Source of the DNA: Macrostomum hystrix
Taxonomy: Eukaryota; Platyhelminthes; Macrostomidae
Assembly: GCA_950097015.1 (NCBI GenBank)
Contig: CATNEN010000029.1
Coordinates: 992,001 to 1,056,000 of the forward strand
Direction of reading: 5' to 3'
Length of the DNA stretch: 64,000 nucleotides
The translations under genes and the position numbers were made by a program. Of the stretch, positions 11,697-22,851 are shown piece by piece (position 1 is the stretch's first letter; the number at the start of each line of letters is the position of its first letter). Under the pieces are notes generated by a model that was not told the DNA's origin, ran no database searches, and was given only the letters and a program-made list of their open reading frames with translations.

Positions 11697-11929
11697 TGAT
11701 GACCATGAGGAGATGAGGAGAGGGAATGATGACCTATTAGAGCGATAATAGAGGGTGCTCCACCAAGGGAACACAATCGCGCACACCTTCAAGGAACATT
11801 ATAGCATCCCTCTCGCGCGACATGGGTGCAGTTAGTTACAATTCCAAAACCTTTCTATCCAATCGAGCAGCAGCAGCAGCCGCCGCCGCAGCAGCAGCAG
11901 CACAACCTGTGGTACAGTTGCTCAAACAG

Positions 11930-12528
11930 TTCTGCTGCTGCCACTGATTACAACTGTTGCAGCCTCAGTCTCCTCCGGGCTCAGATGCCGGTCAAACTCC
12001 AGCCTGTCCGCCAGGTCCTTGACTGCTGTCGGCAACTGCAGCTTCTGCGTCACATTCAGCAATCACATAGAAGGCAGCCGCCTGTTGATGTGTGCAGCTA
12101 GGGCAGCGGTTGCTTCAGAGGAAGACCACGCGTGGACAGACGTCGAAGACATCGACGGTGACCCCGTGGCGCTCTTGGAGCTGATGACAGCCCGGCGAAT
12201 TGCCAGACGATGCGAGGAGGCATGCGGCGAGGCTTCGTCGACGTGCCAGTACATCGAGCTGACGCGGCACAACATTACAGACGCCCGCGGCCGACTCATC
12301 GACACGGTGCTGCTGCAGAATGCCAGCTACAGCTGCTGCCGCGAAAGCGACTTCTGCAACACCGACGCCGTCATTGTCCCGTTGGCGAATGTAGCTACGG
12401 CGGCTGCGGCAGCGGCTGCAGTTGAGCCCGGAGGTGGCAGCCCTGGCAGCTTTCAGCCACCAGCTTCCTTCTCTTTGTTGACGGCCCTACTAATTACGTG
12501 CTGTTCTATGTATTCGCTGCAGCTCTAG
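11930..12528 (+). CDS. Ly6/uPAR (LU) domain GPI-anchored protein, last exon
   Basis: LU proteins are small extracellular three-finger proteins, usually GPI-anchored, that modulate receptors or cell contacts. The open frame (frame of 12019) reads a hydrophobic VLLLPLITTVAASVSSG, a likely signal-peptide end. Ten cysteines follow in LU order: LRC, NCSFC, LLMC, RRC, EAC, STC and the diagnostic CCRESDFCN. Two NxS/T sites (HNITD, QNASY) are present. After the domain come an Ala/Gly-rich linker and a hydrophobic tail FSLLTALLITCCSMYSLQL, then TAG, as expected for a GPI-attachment signal. No in-frame ATG exists before the upstream stop at 11833, so a 5' exon is missing. The acceptor CAAACAG|TT gives phase 1 within the signal peptide, the usual place in this family. 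The 5' exon was not found. The spacing between cysteines is longer than in vertebrate Ly6. Confidence 0.82.
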
Positions 12529-12584
12529 GCCATGTGCCACCTGCCTGTGTGATTTCTTGTAAGCCTAGTTTCCAACCTTGGTTA

Positions 12585-13033
12585 GGTCATTGTGAATCTT
12601 AGTGGACATTGTGAATCTTAGTGGACATTGTGAATCTTAGTAGATCATTGTGAATCTTAGTGGAAATTGTGAATCTTAGTAGATCATTGTGAATCTTAGT
12701 AGATCATTGTGAATCTTAGTGGATCATTGTGAATCTTAGTAGATCATTGTGAATCTTAGTAGATCATTGTGAATCTGAGTGGGTCATTGTGAATCTTAGT
12801 AGATCATTGTGAATCTTAGTAGATCATTGTGAATCTTAGTAGATCATTGTGAATCTTAGTGGATCATTGTGAATCTTAGTGGATCATTGTGAATCTTAGT
12901 GGATAATTGTGAATCTTAGTGGGTCATTGTGAATCTTAGTGGGTCATTGTGAATCTGAGTGGATCATTGTGAATCTTAGTGGATAATTGTGAATCTTAGT
13001 GGGTCATTGTGAATCTGAGTGGGTCATTGTGAA
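12585..13033. repeat. 20-bp minisatellite after the LU gene
   Basis: About 22 units of ATCATTGTGAATCTTAGTAG with GG, GT and TA variants, starting about 60 bp after the LU stop codon. It may lie in that gene's 3' UTR. Confidence 0.93.
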
Positions 13034-13445
13034 TATTGTATTCTTGTGCAGTGCTAAAGAAGTGGAAAATAACGGAATTGCGGCAGCAGACACGCCAGTA
13101 CAGTACAAGAACTGGAACAAACAGGGAGTACTGACAGGATAAGACAAAGTTAAAAATTGGCGCGTGCTTTACCAAGGGGTGGGAAATAATTTTCATCGTC
13201 ACGGCTGAAAGACAGTTTGTTGGCTGGCCTGTTTTGGCGCCAAAGAAGAATAAGCTCTTCTGTGCCAACTCCGTTTTGCAAAGCATGCAAGAATTCAGGT
13301 TGGGGCGTTATGAATGATTTTTTGTCAGAATATCAGAAGGTGCAAAAAATTTAAGGGGATGTGCCCCAATATGCGATTGCGGTACATTTCTCTAAGCATG
13401 CTACGGATTCCTATCTCTAAATTGCACTGAAGGGTCTAGGATTTT
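13034..13445. other. No recognisable gene
   Basis: Unique sequence between two arrays; the minus-strand ORF here has no coding signature I recognise. Confidence 0.45.
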
Positions 13446-13449
13446 ATGA

Positions 13450-16400
13450 TTAAGATTTAAAGTATCGCGATGGGATTCAGTTTTTCATGGTGGGATTTAA
13501 ATTATCGCAATGGGATCTAGATGATCGAGATGGGATTTAAGTGATCGAGATGGGATTTAAGTGATCGAGATGGGATCTAGATGATCGAAATGAGATTTAA
13601 ATGACTGAAATGGGATCTAGATAATCGAGATGGGATTTGAGTAATCGAGATGGGATTTAAATGATCGAGATGGGATCTAGATAATCGAGATGGGATTTAA
13701 GTGATCGAGATGGGATCTAGATAATCGAGATGGGATTTAAGTGATCGAGATGGGATCTAGATAATCGAGATGGGATTTAAGTGATCGAGATGGGATCTAG
13801 ATGATCGAGATGGGATTTAAATGATCGAGATGGGATCTAGATGATCGAGATGGGATTTAAATGATCGAGATGGGATCTAGATGATCGAGATGGGATTTAA
13901 ATGATCGAGATGGGATCTAGATGATCGAGATGGGATTTAAATGATAGAGATGGGATCTAGATTATCGGGATGAGATTTAAATTATCGACATGGGATCTAG
14001 ATGATCGAGATGGGATTTAAATGATTGGGATGGAATCTAGATTATCGGGATGAGATCTAGATGATCGAGATGAGATTTAAATGATTGAGATGAGATCTAG
14101 AGTATCAAGATGGGATCTAGATGATCGAGATGGGATTCAAATGATCGAGATGGGATTCAAATGATAGAAATGGGATCAAGATTATCAGAATGGGATCAAG
14201 ATTATCAGAATGGGATCAAGATTATTGGGATGGTATCAAGATTATCGGGATGGGATTTAAATGATCGAGATGGGATCTAGATGATCAAGATGGGATTTAA
14301 ATGATCGGGATGGAATCTAGATTATTTGGATGGAATTAAGATTATCGGGATGAGATCTAGATGATCAAGATGGGATTTAAATGATCGAGATGGGATCTAG
14401 ATGATCAAGATGGGATTTAAATGATCGAGATGGGATCTTGATGATCAAGATGGGATTTAAATGATCAAGATGGGATTTAAATGATCGGAATGGAATGTAG
14501 ATTATTTGGATGGGATCAAGATTATCGGGATGAGATCTAGATGATCGAGATGGGATTTAAATGATTGAGATGGGATCTAGAGTATCAAGATAGGATCTAC
14601 AGTTTCGGGATAGAATCTAAAGTATCTAGATGGGATCTACAGTTTCGGGATGGGATCTAGAGTATCCAGATGGGATCTAGATGATCGAGATGGGATTTAA
14701 ATGATCGAGATGGGATTTAAGTGATCGAGATGGGATCTAGATGATCGAAATGAGATTTAAATGACTGAAATGGGATCTAGATAATCGAGATGGGATTTAA
14801 GTAATCGAGATGGGATTTAAATGATCGAGATGGGATCTAGATAATCGAGATGGGATTTAAGTGATCGAGATGGGATCTAGATGATCGAGATGGGATTTAA
14901 ATGATCGAGATGGGATCTAGATGATCGAGATGGGATTTAAATGATCGAGATGGGATCTAGATGATCGAGATGGGATTTAAATGATCGAGATGGGATCTAG
15001 ATTATCGGGATGAGATTTAAATTATCGACATGGGATCTAGATGATCGAGATGGGATTTAAATGATTGGGATGGAATCTAGATTATCGGGATGAGATCTAG
15101 ATGATCGAGATGAGATTTAAATGATTGAGATGGGATCTAGAGTATCAAGATGGGATCTAGATGATCGAGATGGGATTCAAATGATAGAGATGGGATTCAA
15201 ATGATAGAAATGGGATCAAGATTATCAGAATGGGATCAAGATTATTGGGATGGTATCAAGATTATCGGGATGGGATTTAAATGATCGAGATGGGATCTAG
15301 ATGATCAAGATGGGATTTAAATGATCGAGATGGGATCTTGATGATCAAGATGGGATTTAAATGATCAAGATGGGATTTAAATGATCGGAATGGAATGTAG
15401 ATTATTTGGATGGGATCAAGATTATCGGGATGAGATCTAGATGATCGAGATGGGATTTAAATGATTGAGATGGGATCTAGAGTATCAAGATAGGATCTAC
15501 AGTTTCGGGATAGAATCTAAAGTATCTAGATGGGATCTACAGTTTCGGGATGGGATCTAGAGTATCCAGATGGGATCTAGATGATCGAGATGGGATTTAA
15601 ATGATCGAGATGGGATCTAGATTATCGAAATGAGATTTAAATGACTGAAATGGGATCTAGATAATCGAGATGGGATTTAAGTAATCGAGATGGGATTTAA
15701 ATGATCGAGATGGGATCTAGATAATCGAGATGGGATTTAAATGATCGAGATGGGATCTAGATAATCGAGATGGGATTTAAGTGATCGAGATGGGATCTAG
15801 ATGATCGAAATGAGATTTAAATGACTGAAATGGGATCTAGATAATCGAGATGGGATTTAAGTAATCGAGATGGGATTTAAATGATCGAGATGGGATCTAG
15901 ATAATCGAGATGAGATTTAAATGATCGAGATGGGATCTAGATAATCGAGATGGGATTTAAATGATCGAGATGGGATCTAGATAATCGAGATGGGATTTAA
16001 GTGATCGAGATGGGATCTAGATGATCGAGATGGGATTTAAATGATCGAGATGGGATCTAGATGATCGAGATGGGATTTAAATGATCGAGATGGGATCTAG
16101 ATGATCGAGATGGGATTTAAATGATCGAGATGGGATCTAGATTATCGGGATGAGATTTAAATTATCGACATGGGATCTAGATGATCGAGATGGGATTTAA
16201 ATGATTGGGATGGAATCTAGATTATCGGGATGAGATCTAGATGATCGAGATGAGATTTAAATGATTGAGATGGGATCTAGAGTATCAAGATGGGATTTAA
16301 ATGATCGGGATGGAATCTAGATTATTTGGATGGGATTAAGATTATCGGGATGAGATCTAGATGATCGAGATGGGATTCAAATGATAGAAATGGGATCAAG

Positions 16401-16975
16401 ATTATCAGAATGGGATCAAGATTATTGGGATGGTATCAAGATTATCGGGATGGGATTTAAATGATCGAGATGGGATCTAGATGATCAAGATGGGATTTAA
16501 ATGATCGGGATGGAATCTAGATTATTTGGATGGGATTAAGATTATCGGGATGAGATCTAGATGATCAAGATGGGATTTAAATGATCGAGAAGGGATCTAG
16601 ATGATCAAGATGGGATTTAAATGATCGAGATGGGATCTTGATGATCAAGATGGGATTTAAATGATCAAGATGGGATTTAAATGATCGGAATGGAATGTAG
16701 ATTATTTGGATGGGATCAAGATTATCGGGATGAGATCTAGATGATCGAGATGGGATTTAAATGATTGAGATGGGATCTAGAGTATCAAGATAGGATCTAC
16801 AGTTTCGGGATAGAATCTAAAGTATCTAGATGGGATCTACAGTTTCGGGATGGGATCTAGAGTATCCAGATGGGATCTAGATGATCGAGATGGGATTTAA
16901 ATGATCGAGATGGGATCTAGATTATCGGGATGGGATCTAGAGTATCGAGATAGGATCTACATTTTCGGTATGCAA
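13450..16975. repeat. 20-bp minisatellite with higher-order structure, 3.5 kb
   Basis: Units of ATGATCGAGATGGGATCTAG and ATGATCGAGATGGGATTTAA alternate as a 40-bp dimer. Rarer variants (TTATTTGGATGGGAT, AGTTTCGGGATGGGATCTAG) occur in fixed order. The block beginning AGTTTCGGGATGGGATCTAG at 14641 recurs at 15541 and near 16841, spaced about 900 and 1300 bp. This shows duplication of many-unit blocks. Confidence 0.95.
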
Positions 16976-17335
16976 TTCATTTTGCACGACAAAAACTTAA
17001 TAATTTTGAAAGTGTCCTTTATATTGTCTCAGGGTTCTCGCGGCTCAAAAACTGCCGACGCAAAATTTATTATGAAGAAATCGTTAAATACAGATAAAAA
17101 ATGAAGCAATAGAAATGTTCTGTTGTTCCTGCTTTCTGTATCAAAATAAAATATAATAGAAGTGAAAATGATAACAGCGTAGCTTTTTGAAACGAAAATT
17201 TTTTTAAAAAGGATTAGCGTTATTTTCTTTAATTAAGAAATTTGTCTAATACCCTTAGTCGATTTCCAGATTCGAGAACTAATAATTTTGAAGTGCGCAA
17301 AACTCATCATTCCAGTAAACAAAAAGGCTGTAAAT
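16976..17335. other. No recognisable feature
   Basis: AT-rich unique spacer between two arrays. Confidence 0.45.
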
Positions 17336-17790
17336 CTCTCGATTATATCTTTGACTGTACTATCTCTCGATTATAACTTTGACTGTTCTATCTCTCGATT
17401 ATATCTTTGACTGTTCTATCTCTCGATTATATATTTGACTGTTCTATCTCTCGATTGTATATTTGACTGTTCTATCTCTCGATTATATCTTTGACTGTTC
17501 TATCTCTCGATTATATCTTTGACTGTTCTATCTCTCGATTATATCTTTGACTGTTCTATCTCTCGATTATATCTTTGACTGTTCTATCTCTCGATTATAT
17601 ATTTGACTGTTCTATCTCTTGATTATATATTTGACTGTGCTATCTCTCGATTATATCTTTGACTGTTCTATCTCTCGATTATATCTTTGACTGTTCTATC
17701 TCTCGATTATATCTTTGACTGTTCCATCTCTCGATTATATCTTTGACTGTTCTATCTCTCGATTATATCTTTGACTGTTCCATCTCTCGA
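17336..17790. repeat. 28-bp minisatellite
   Basis: About 16 units containing TCTCGATTATATCTTTGACT followed by GTTCTATC. Point variants are few (ATATTTG, TTCCATC). Confidence 0.93.
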
Positions 17791-18210
17791 TGGTATGGTT
17801 GACTGTTCTTTCTATATGTTTTGTCTATGACCTTTCGATCTTGCCTTTATAGCTCGCATTTTGTGTGTTTTTTGTGTACGCATTCCTCTTGTACGAAGTA
17901 TACCTGGCCTAGATAAACTGGAATATAGGATCCAGAATCCCTCAGACAGTTAAGATCAGAGTCAGGAATGCTTCAAACATCGAGGAAATATTGCAATGAT
18001 AGTGGAAAAATCTGTCCAATGAAAAGCTAACCATATCAACAAGTTCCACCCACAAAGTATTTCCAGACACCAGCAAATGTACTTAATTTAGTGCAGCAGA
18101 CGTGCATCAGAAACTAACCGCTTAGCCAGCTAGGAACGCTTTTTCGCTATTGTAATTGGCATGCAGCGTATTTCCGGGGAATAAGAAATCTCATAGATCT
18201 AAGGGGATAT
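17791..18210. other. No recognisable gene
   Basis: Unique sequence with no array, element end or exon-like ORF seen. Confidence 0.45.
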
Positions 18211-18238
18211 CCCCTTATATCCTAGAGGATATAAGGGG
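18211..18238. other. Perfect 13-bp inverted repeat
   Basis: CCCCTTATATCCT and its exact complement AGGATATAAGGGG are separated by two bases. It sits just before the TCTA microsatellite and could form a cruciform or hairpin. It may be part of an unrecognised element end. Confidence 0.6.
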
Positions 18239-18249
18239 GATCTAAGATA

Positions 18250-18301
18250 ATCTATCGATCTATCTATCTGTCTATCTATCTGTCTATCTATCTATCTATC
18301 G

Positions 18302-18345
<44 letters not shown>
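18250..18345. repeat. (TCTA)n microsatellite
   Basis: About 23 tetranucleotides with interspersed TCTG and TCGA variants. Confidence 0.95.
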
Positions 18346-18412
18346 CGTTTTGAAACTCTTGAAATCTTGAAACTCGTTTTAAAATTTATTTTCGTATTTT
18401 TTCAATAATACC

Positions 18413-18439
18413 CTGACGAAGGCCAAACTTTGGCCGAAA
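18413..18439 (+). ncRNA. Hammerhead-core-like hairpin, possible Penelope-type remnant
   Basis: CTGACGA fits the hammerhead box CUGANGA. It is followed by stem GGCCAAA/TTTGGCC and then GAAA, the second core box. GTC, a possible cleavage triplet, occurs at 18455-18457 after TATT...AATA. Stem III pairs only out of register and stem I is not evident, so an active ribozyme is not supported. Such motifs mark termini of Penelope-like retroelements. The element itself is not visible here; the hairpin sits between two TCTA arrays. Confidence 0.35.
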
Positions 18440-18521
18440 TATTGGTAATTTAATAGTCAACTTTTTTGTTTCTTAATCAGCAAGCAACTGCCTGAACTGC
18501 GTGCGTGGCCTCTGTTCTTCA

Positions 18522-18559
<38 letters not shown>

Positions 18560-18721
18560 GTCTATCTGTCTATCTATCTATCTATCTATCTGTCCATCTA
18601 TCTATCTACCTATCTATCTATCTACCTATCTATCTATCTACCTATCTATCCATCTATCTATCTATCTATTCGATTTATTCGATCTGTCTATCTATCTTCT
18701 TTTCGATCTATCTATCTATCT
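18522..18721. repeat. (TCTA)n microsatellite, second tract
   Basis: Interrupted TCTA repeat with TCTG, CCTA and TCCA variants and two ATTCGAT interruptions near 18670. The ORFs rich in Ser-Ile-Tyr-Leu come from this tract. Confidence 0.95.
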
Positions 18722-18885
18722 AAAAGTGTTTCGTTTGCTCTATCAAACGACTTTGTCTATGGCCGAAAGTTTGTGTATTTCGAAAAAAAACCTTTTTGAC
18801 AGGAGATTTGAAAGCTTTTAGCTGGATTATTTCTTTAGGATAAATTTTCTTATTCAAACTCAATTCATGCAACTCAGAAGGTACA

Positions 18886-19278
18886 ATGGTTTCTAAGAAG
18901 AGTGTACAGTTTGGGCTCGGACTTGCTGAGCTGGATGAAGTTGCTGATCGCATCATTGTTCAACACTGCCCCGTGTACGGCCGTGCCTACTATTATCACA
19001 TAGCCGCCCTAGTGCAGGATGCCCCCAACACATTCGTGTCAGGCTTCAGTGGGACGCGTTTTCATGTGCTGGAGCGCCGGGTACACATCAAGGGCGTCTT
19101 TGCCGTCTGGCTGGAGCGACAGCAGCCAAGGCTGCACAAAGGCAGTGTCAGGAGCATCGCCAAGCCCACCAGTGCGAGCGGCATGCACCTGATCTGGGAG
19201 GGCAGCGTGCTGAATAAGCCACCACCGTTTGACGAGATTAGACAAGGCATCGGAAGTCACTACAGTGTGCCAAAGTGA
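18886..19278 (+). CDS. Intronless ORF of unknown family, 130 aa
   Basis: I do not recognise the family. The ORF starts with ATG in a good context (ACAATGG) and ends TGA. It is GC-rich at third positions (runs of GTC, GCC, CTG, GAG), unlike the AT-rich flanks, and the opposite strand is broken by stops. This supports real coding. The product is soluble-looking, without signal peptide or membrane segment. It contains CPVYGRAYYYHIAALVQD, FHVLERRVHIKGVFAVWLER and a C-terminal KPPPFDEIRQGIGSHYSVPK. A pyrimidine-rich stretch and AACTCAG lie 8-9 bp before the ATG. This could be a cis-splice acceptor or a spliced-leader acceptor, so an upstream non-coding exon is possible. A 16-bp minisatellite begins right after the stop. 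Confidence 0.65.
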   Translation: MVSKKSVQFGLGLAELDEVADRIIVQHCPVYGRAYYYHIAALVQDAPNTFVSGFSGTRFHVLERRVHIKGVFAVWLERQQPRLHKGSVRSIAKPTSASGMHLIWEGSVLNKPPPFDEIRQGIGSHYSVPK

Positions 19279-19285
19279 CGATTTG

Positions 19286-20112
19286 CAAGAATCGGGATTC
19301 GAAAGAATTCGGATTCGGAAGAATTGGGATTCGGAAGAATCGGGATTTGGAAGAATCTGGATTCGGAAGAATCGGGATTCGGAAGAATCGGGATTCGGAA
19401 GAATTAGGATTCGGAAGAATTGGGATTTGGAAGAATCGGAATTCGGAAGGATCGGGATTCGGAAGAATCGGGATTCGGAAGAACCGGGATTCGGAAGAAT
19501 CGGGATTCGGAAGAATCGGGATTCGGAAGAATCGGGATTCGGAAGAATCGGGATTCGGAAGAATCGGGATTCGGAATAATCGGGATTCGGAAGAACCGGG
19601 ATTCGGAAGAATCGGGATTCGGAAGAACCGGGATTCGGAAGAATCGGGATTCGGAAGAATCGGGATTCGGAAGAATCGGGATTCGGAAGAACCGGGATTC
19701 GGAAGAATCGGGATTCGGAAGAATCGGAATTCGGAAGAATCGGGATTCGGAAGAATCGGGATTTGGAAGAATCGGGATTCGGAAGAATCGGGATTCGGAA
19801 GAATCGGGATTCGGAAGAATTAGGATTCGGAAGAATTGGGATTTGGAAGAATCGGGATTCGGAAGAATCGGGATTCGGAAGAATCGGGATACGGAAGAAT
19901 CGGGATTCGGAAGAATTGGGATTTGGAAGAATTGGGATTTGGAAGAATTCAGATTCGGAAGAATCGGGATTCGGAAGAATCGGGATTCGGAAGAATTAGG
20001 ATTCGGAAGAATCGGGATTTGGAAGAATCGGGATTCGGAAGAATCGGGATTCGGAAGAATCGGGATTCGGAAGAATCGGGATTCGGAAGAATCGGGATTT
20101 GGGATTGGGATT
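19286..20112. repeat. 16-bp minisatellite, probable 3' UTR
   Basis: About 50 units of GGATTCGGAAGAATCG, with AACCG, TTTGG and AATTAG variants. It starts about 10 bp after the stop codon of the 18886 ORF and ends before a candidate polyadenylation signal. Confidence 0.95.
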
Positions 20113-20227
20113 CTGAAATATCGGTATTGGTTGATTTAGAATTGGGTGATTGTCAATAATAGTATTTAAGCTGGTTGTTTGTTCTATTTGGTCTATGTTT
20201 TCAAAGTAGACAACTTTCCATCTGCTA

Positions 20228-20233
20228 AATAAA
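20228..20233 (+). terminator. Candidate polyadenylation signal
   Basis: AATAAA on the plus strand, the first good one after the 18886 ORF. If used, the transcript's 3' UTR would contain the whole 16-bp array. Confidence 0.4.
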
Positions 20234-20429
20234 TAGAATGAAGTACTTTTATAAAACGAAGAAAAGTATATTTCATAATTTCAGTCAGTGTGTATATTTG
20301 ACTTTCGACGGGCTTTCTGTGCCAAAGATAAAAGGCAAATGGACTGTACGCAATTGTGAAAAAAGTTCCGAGTACTATTCCTCAGTTGATAGGAACAAAT
20401 TTGATTTAAAGAAATAAAAAAGGCGCTAG

Positions 20430-21268
20430 AAGATGGAAGAGATAGAAGATGGAAGGGGATAGAAGATGGAAGTGGATAGAAGATGGAAGGGGATAGAAGA
20501 TGGAAGGGATAGAAGATGGAAGGGGATAGAAGATGGAAGGGATAGAAGATGGAAGGGGATAGAAGATGGAAGGGATAGAAGATGGAAGGAGATAGAAGAT
20601 GGAAGTGGATAGAAGATGGAAGGGGATAGAAGATGGAAGGGATAGAAGATGGAAGTGGATAGAAGATGGAAGGGGATAGAAGATGGAAGGGGATAGAAGA
20701 TGGAAGGGATAGAAGATGGAAGTGGATAGAAGATGGAAGGGATAGAAGATGGAAGGGGATAGAAGATGGAAGAGATAGAAGATGGAAGGGATAGAAGATG
20801 GAAGGGGATAGAAGATGGATCGGATAGAAGATGGAAGGGATAGAAGATGGAAGGGGATAGAAGATGGAAGGGGATAGAAGATGGAAGTGGATAGAAGATG
20901 GAAGGGGATAGAAGATGGAAGGGATAGAAGATGGAAGGGGATAGAAGATGGATCGGATAGAAGATGGAAGGGATAGAAGATGGAAGGGGATAGAAGATGG
21001 AAGGGGATAGAAGATGGAAGTGGATAGAAGATGGAAGGGGATAGAAGATGGAAGGGATAGAAGATGGAAGGGGATAGAAGATGGAAGGGGATAGAAGATG
21101 GAAGGGGATAGAAGATGAAAGGGGATAGAAGATGGAAGGGGATAGAAGATGGAAGGGATAGAAGATGGAAGGGGATAGAAGATGGAAGGGGATAGAAGAT
21201 GGAAGGGATAGAAGATGGAAGGGATAGAAGATGGAAGGGGATAGAAGATGGAAGGGGATAGAAGATGG
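20430..21268. repeat. 16-17 bp purine minisatellite
   Basis: About 50 units of GATAGAAGATGGAAGGG, one G variable. The plus strand is almost purely purine. Reverse-strand Ser/Pro/Phe/His ORFs are artefacts. Confidence 0.94.
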
Positions 21269-21798
21269 AATAAGACGGAAGTTAAGAGATCGAAAGTCCA
21301 GATGAATAAGTTCAGAAACTGGCCATAGAACTCGGCAACTAGTATAAAATAGATATCTAGAGCAGTACAATTACAAAGTGTACACACGGCTCACAATTAC
21401 TTTTTTTTATTCATACGGCCCAATAGCACGCTTTACCTTAATAATTGAATCAAATTTGGGAGTTTTATAAAGATAGATAAGGTGGCTAAGGAGGTAGGAA
21501 AGATTAATCAGAGTGAATAAATAACGCAAAGCATCAGATAACGCAGCGAGATTAACATCTTTAAAAAAGACTGATGGACAGAAGGAAAGTCACGTGCAGT
21601 TTATGCACAAACCATTATTGGCATGAGACCACGTGACTGGGCTTTTTACAATCCCGAAAATGATCTATTTTCTTGAACTAAAAACTATAAAGATGACAAA
21701 TATATTACTAATAACTATATAAAAATATAATGAAGATGGATAGTAAGATAATGATTAGATTAGTTTGATAGATAGTTCTATTTAACGGTTTTATAGCA
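21269..21798. other. No recognisable gene
   Basis: AT-rich unique sequence between two arrays. Confidence 0.45.
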
Positions 21799-21799
21799 C

Positions 21800-22276
21800 A
21801 ATACTTTCTGAATTCCAGAATCCCATAGATCTAACAGGGTTTCGGATTAGCAATCCCTGATATTCCAGAATCCCATAGATCTAACTGGGTTTCGGATTAG
21901 CAATCCCTGATATTTCAGAATCCCATAGATCTAACTGGGTTTCGGATTTGCAATCCCTGATATTCCAGAATCCCATAGATCTAACTGGGTTTCGGATTAG
22001 CAATCCCTGATATTTCAGAATCCCATAGATCTAACCTGGGTTTTGATTAGCAATCCCTGACATTCCAGAATCCCATAGATCTAACTGGGTTTCGGATTAG
22101 CAATCCCTGATATTTCAGAATCCCATAGATCCAACCTGGGTTTTGATTAGCAATCCCTGACATTCCAGAATCCCATAGATCTAACTGGGTTTCGGATTAG
22201 CAATCCCTGACATTCCAGAATCCCATAGATCTAACTGGGTTTCGAATTAGCAATCCCTGACATTCCAGAATCCCAT
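21800..22276. repeat. 50-bp minisatellite
   Basis: About 9.5 units with exact 50-bp spacing; each contains CCAGAATCCCATAGATCTAA and GGATTAGCAATCCCTGA. It begins just past the likely polyadenylation signal of the GPCR gene. Confidence 0.95.
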
Positions 22277-22286
22277 ATTTATCCCA

Positions 22287-22292
22287 TTTATT
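22287..22292 (-). terminator. Candidate polyadenylation signal of the GPCR gene
   Basis: Minus strand AATAAA about 220 nt after the GPCR stop codon, a reasonable 3' UTR length. No other AATAAA was noticed between it and the stop. Confidence 0.5.
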
Positions 22293-22509
22293 CCATAGAA
22301 TAAAATTGAAATCTGTCTGAATTTTATCACGCAAAATAGTTCGCCATAACCACAACATGCTACTAATAAGAGAGATGTGCTGTTTTTTACATCCAAAACA
22401 TGAAAGTCGAAAAACGTTTAGACAGAAATCTTAGATTGCCGATTCACCCCAATTCACCGCAATGACTGAAGGAAAATGATATTTGAAAATGAGAGTCACT
22501 GAAAAATGC

Positions 22510-22851
22510 TCAAGCTGAGAACTCGCCGCACTCATGCACCGGCGGCGAAGGCGGTTGCGACTCCTCCAGCTGCGTCAGCGGCTTCGGCTGCCTCTGCAGC
22601 ACGCGGCACATTAGAATGGGTGAGTCGGCGCAGCAATCGCCGCCCCCGCCGCATCCGTCAACGTTGCCGGAGGCCAACCAACGGCTGGCGACTGGGCGGC
22701 GCAATAGCAGGTGCTCTTGACTTTGCTGACGCTGATGCTGACGCTGCTGCTGATGCTGCGGATGCTCTGGGTCCTGGTGCTGCTGCTGCTGATGCTGGTG
22801 CGGACACGAAGCTGTGGGGCGCCTACTGCTGCTGGCTGGCTGAATGTAGTT
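22510..22851 (-). CDS. GPCR exon 5 (cytoplasmic tail)
   Basis: The acceptor has a good pyrimidine tract (CTCTGTTCCTCTGTCCAG) and joins in phase 0. The exon encodes [18 protein letters not shown], a His/Gln run from CAN repeats (about 22715-22800), a Gly/Cys patch [10 protein letters not shown], and a Pro-rich end HECGEFSA before TGA. It could be trimmed at an internal CAG acceptor, also phase 0. Confidence 0.78.
   Translation of the reverse strand, partial: NYIQPASSSRRPTASCPHQHQQQQHQDPEHPQHQQQRQHQRQQSQEHLLLRRPVASRWLASGNVDGCGGGGDCCADSPILMCRVLQRQPKPLTQLEESQPPSPPVHECGEFSA

Noticed and set aside
19039-19260. Minus-strand ORFs opposite the 18886 gene
   Set aside because: Shorter, with a poor coding pattern; the plus-strand frame has the GC3 signal.
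20281-21387. Long Ser/Pro/Phe-rich minus-strand ORFs
   Set aside because: Reverse complement of the purine minisatellite 20430-21268; both ends of the ORF run into AT-rich unique DNA without coding features.
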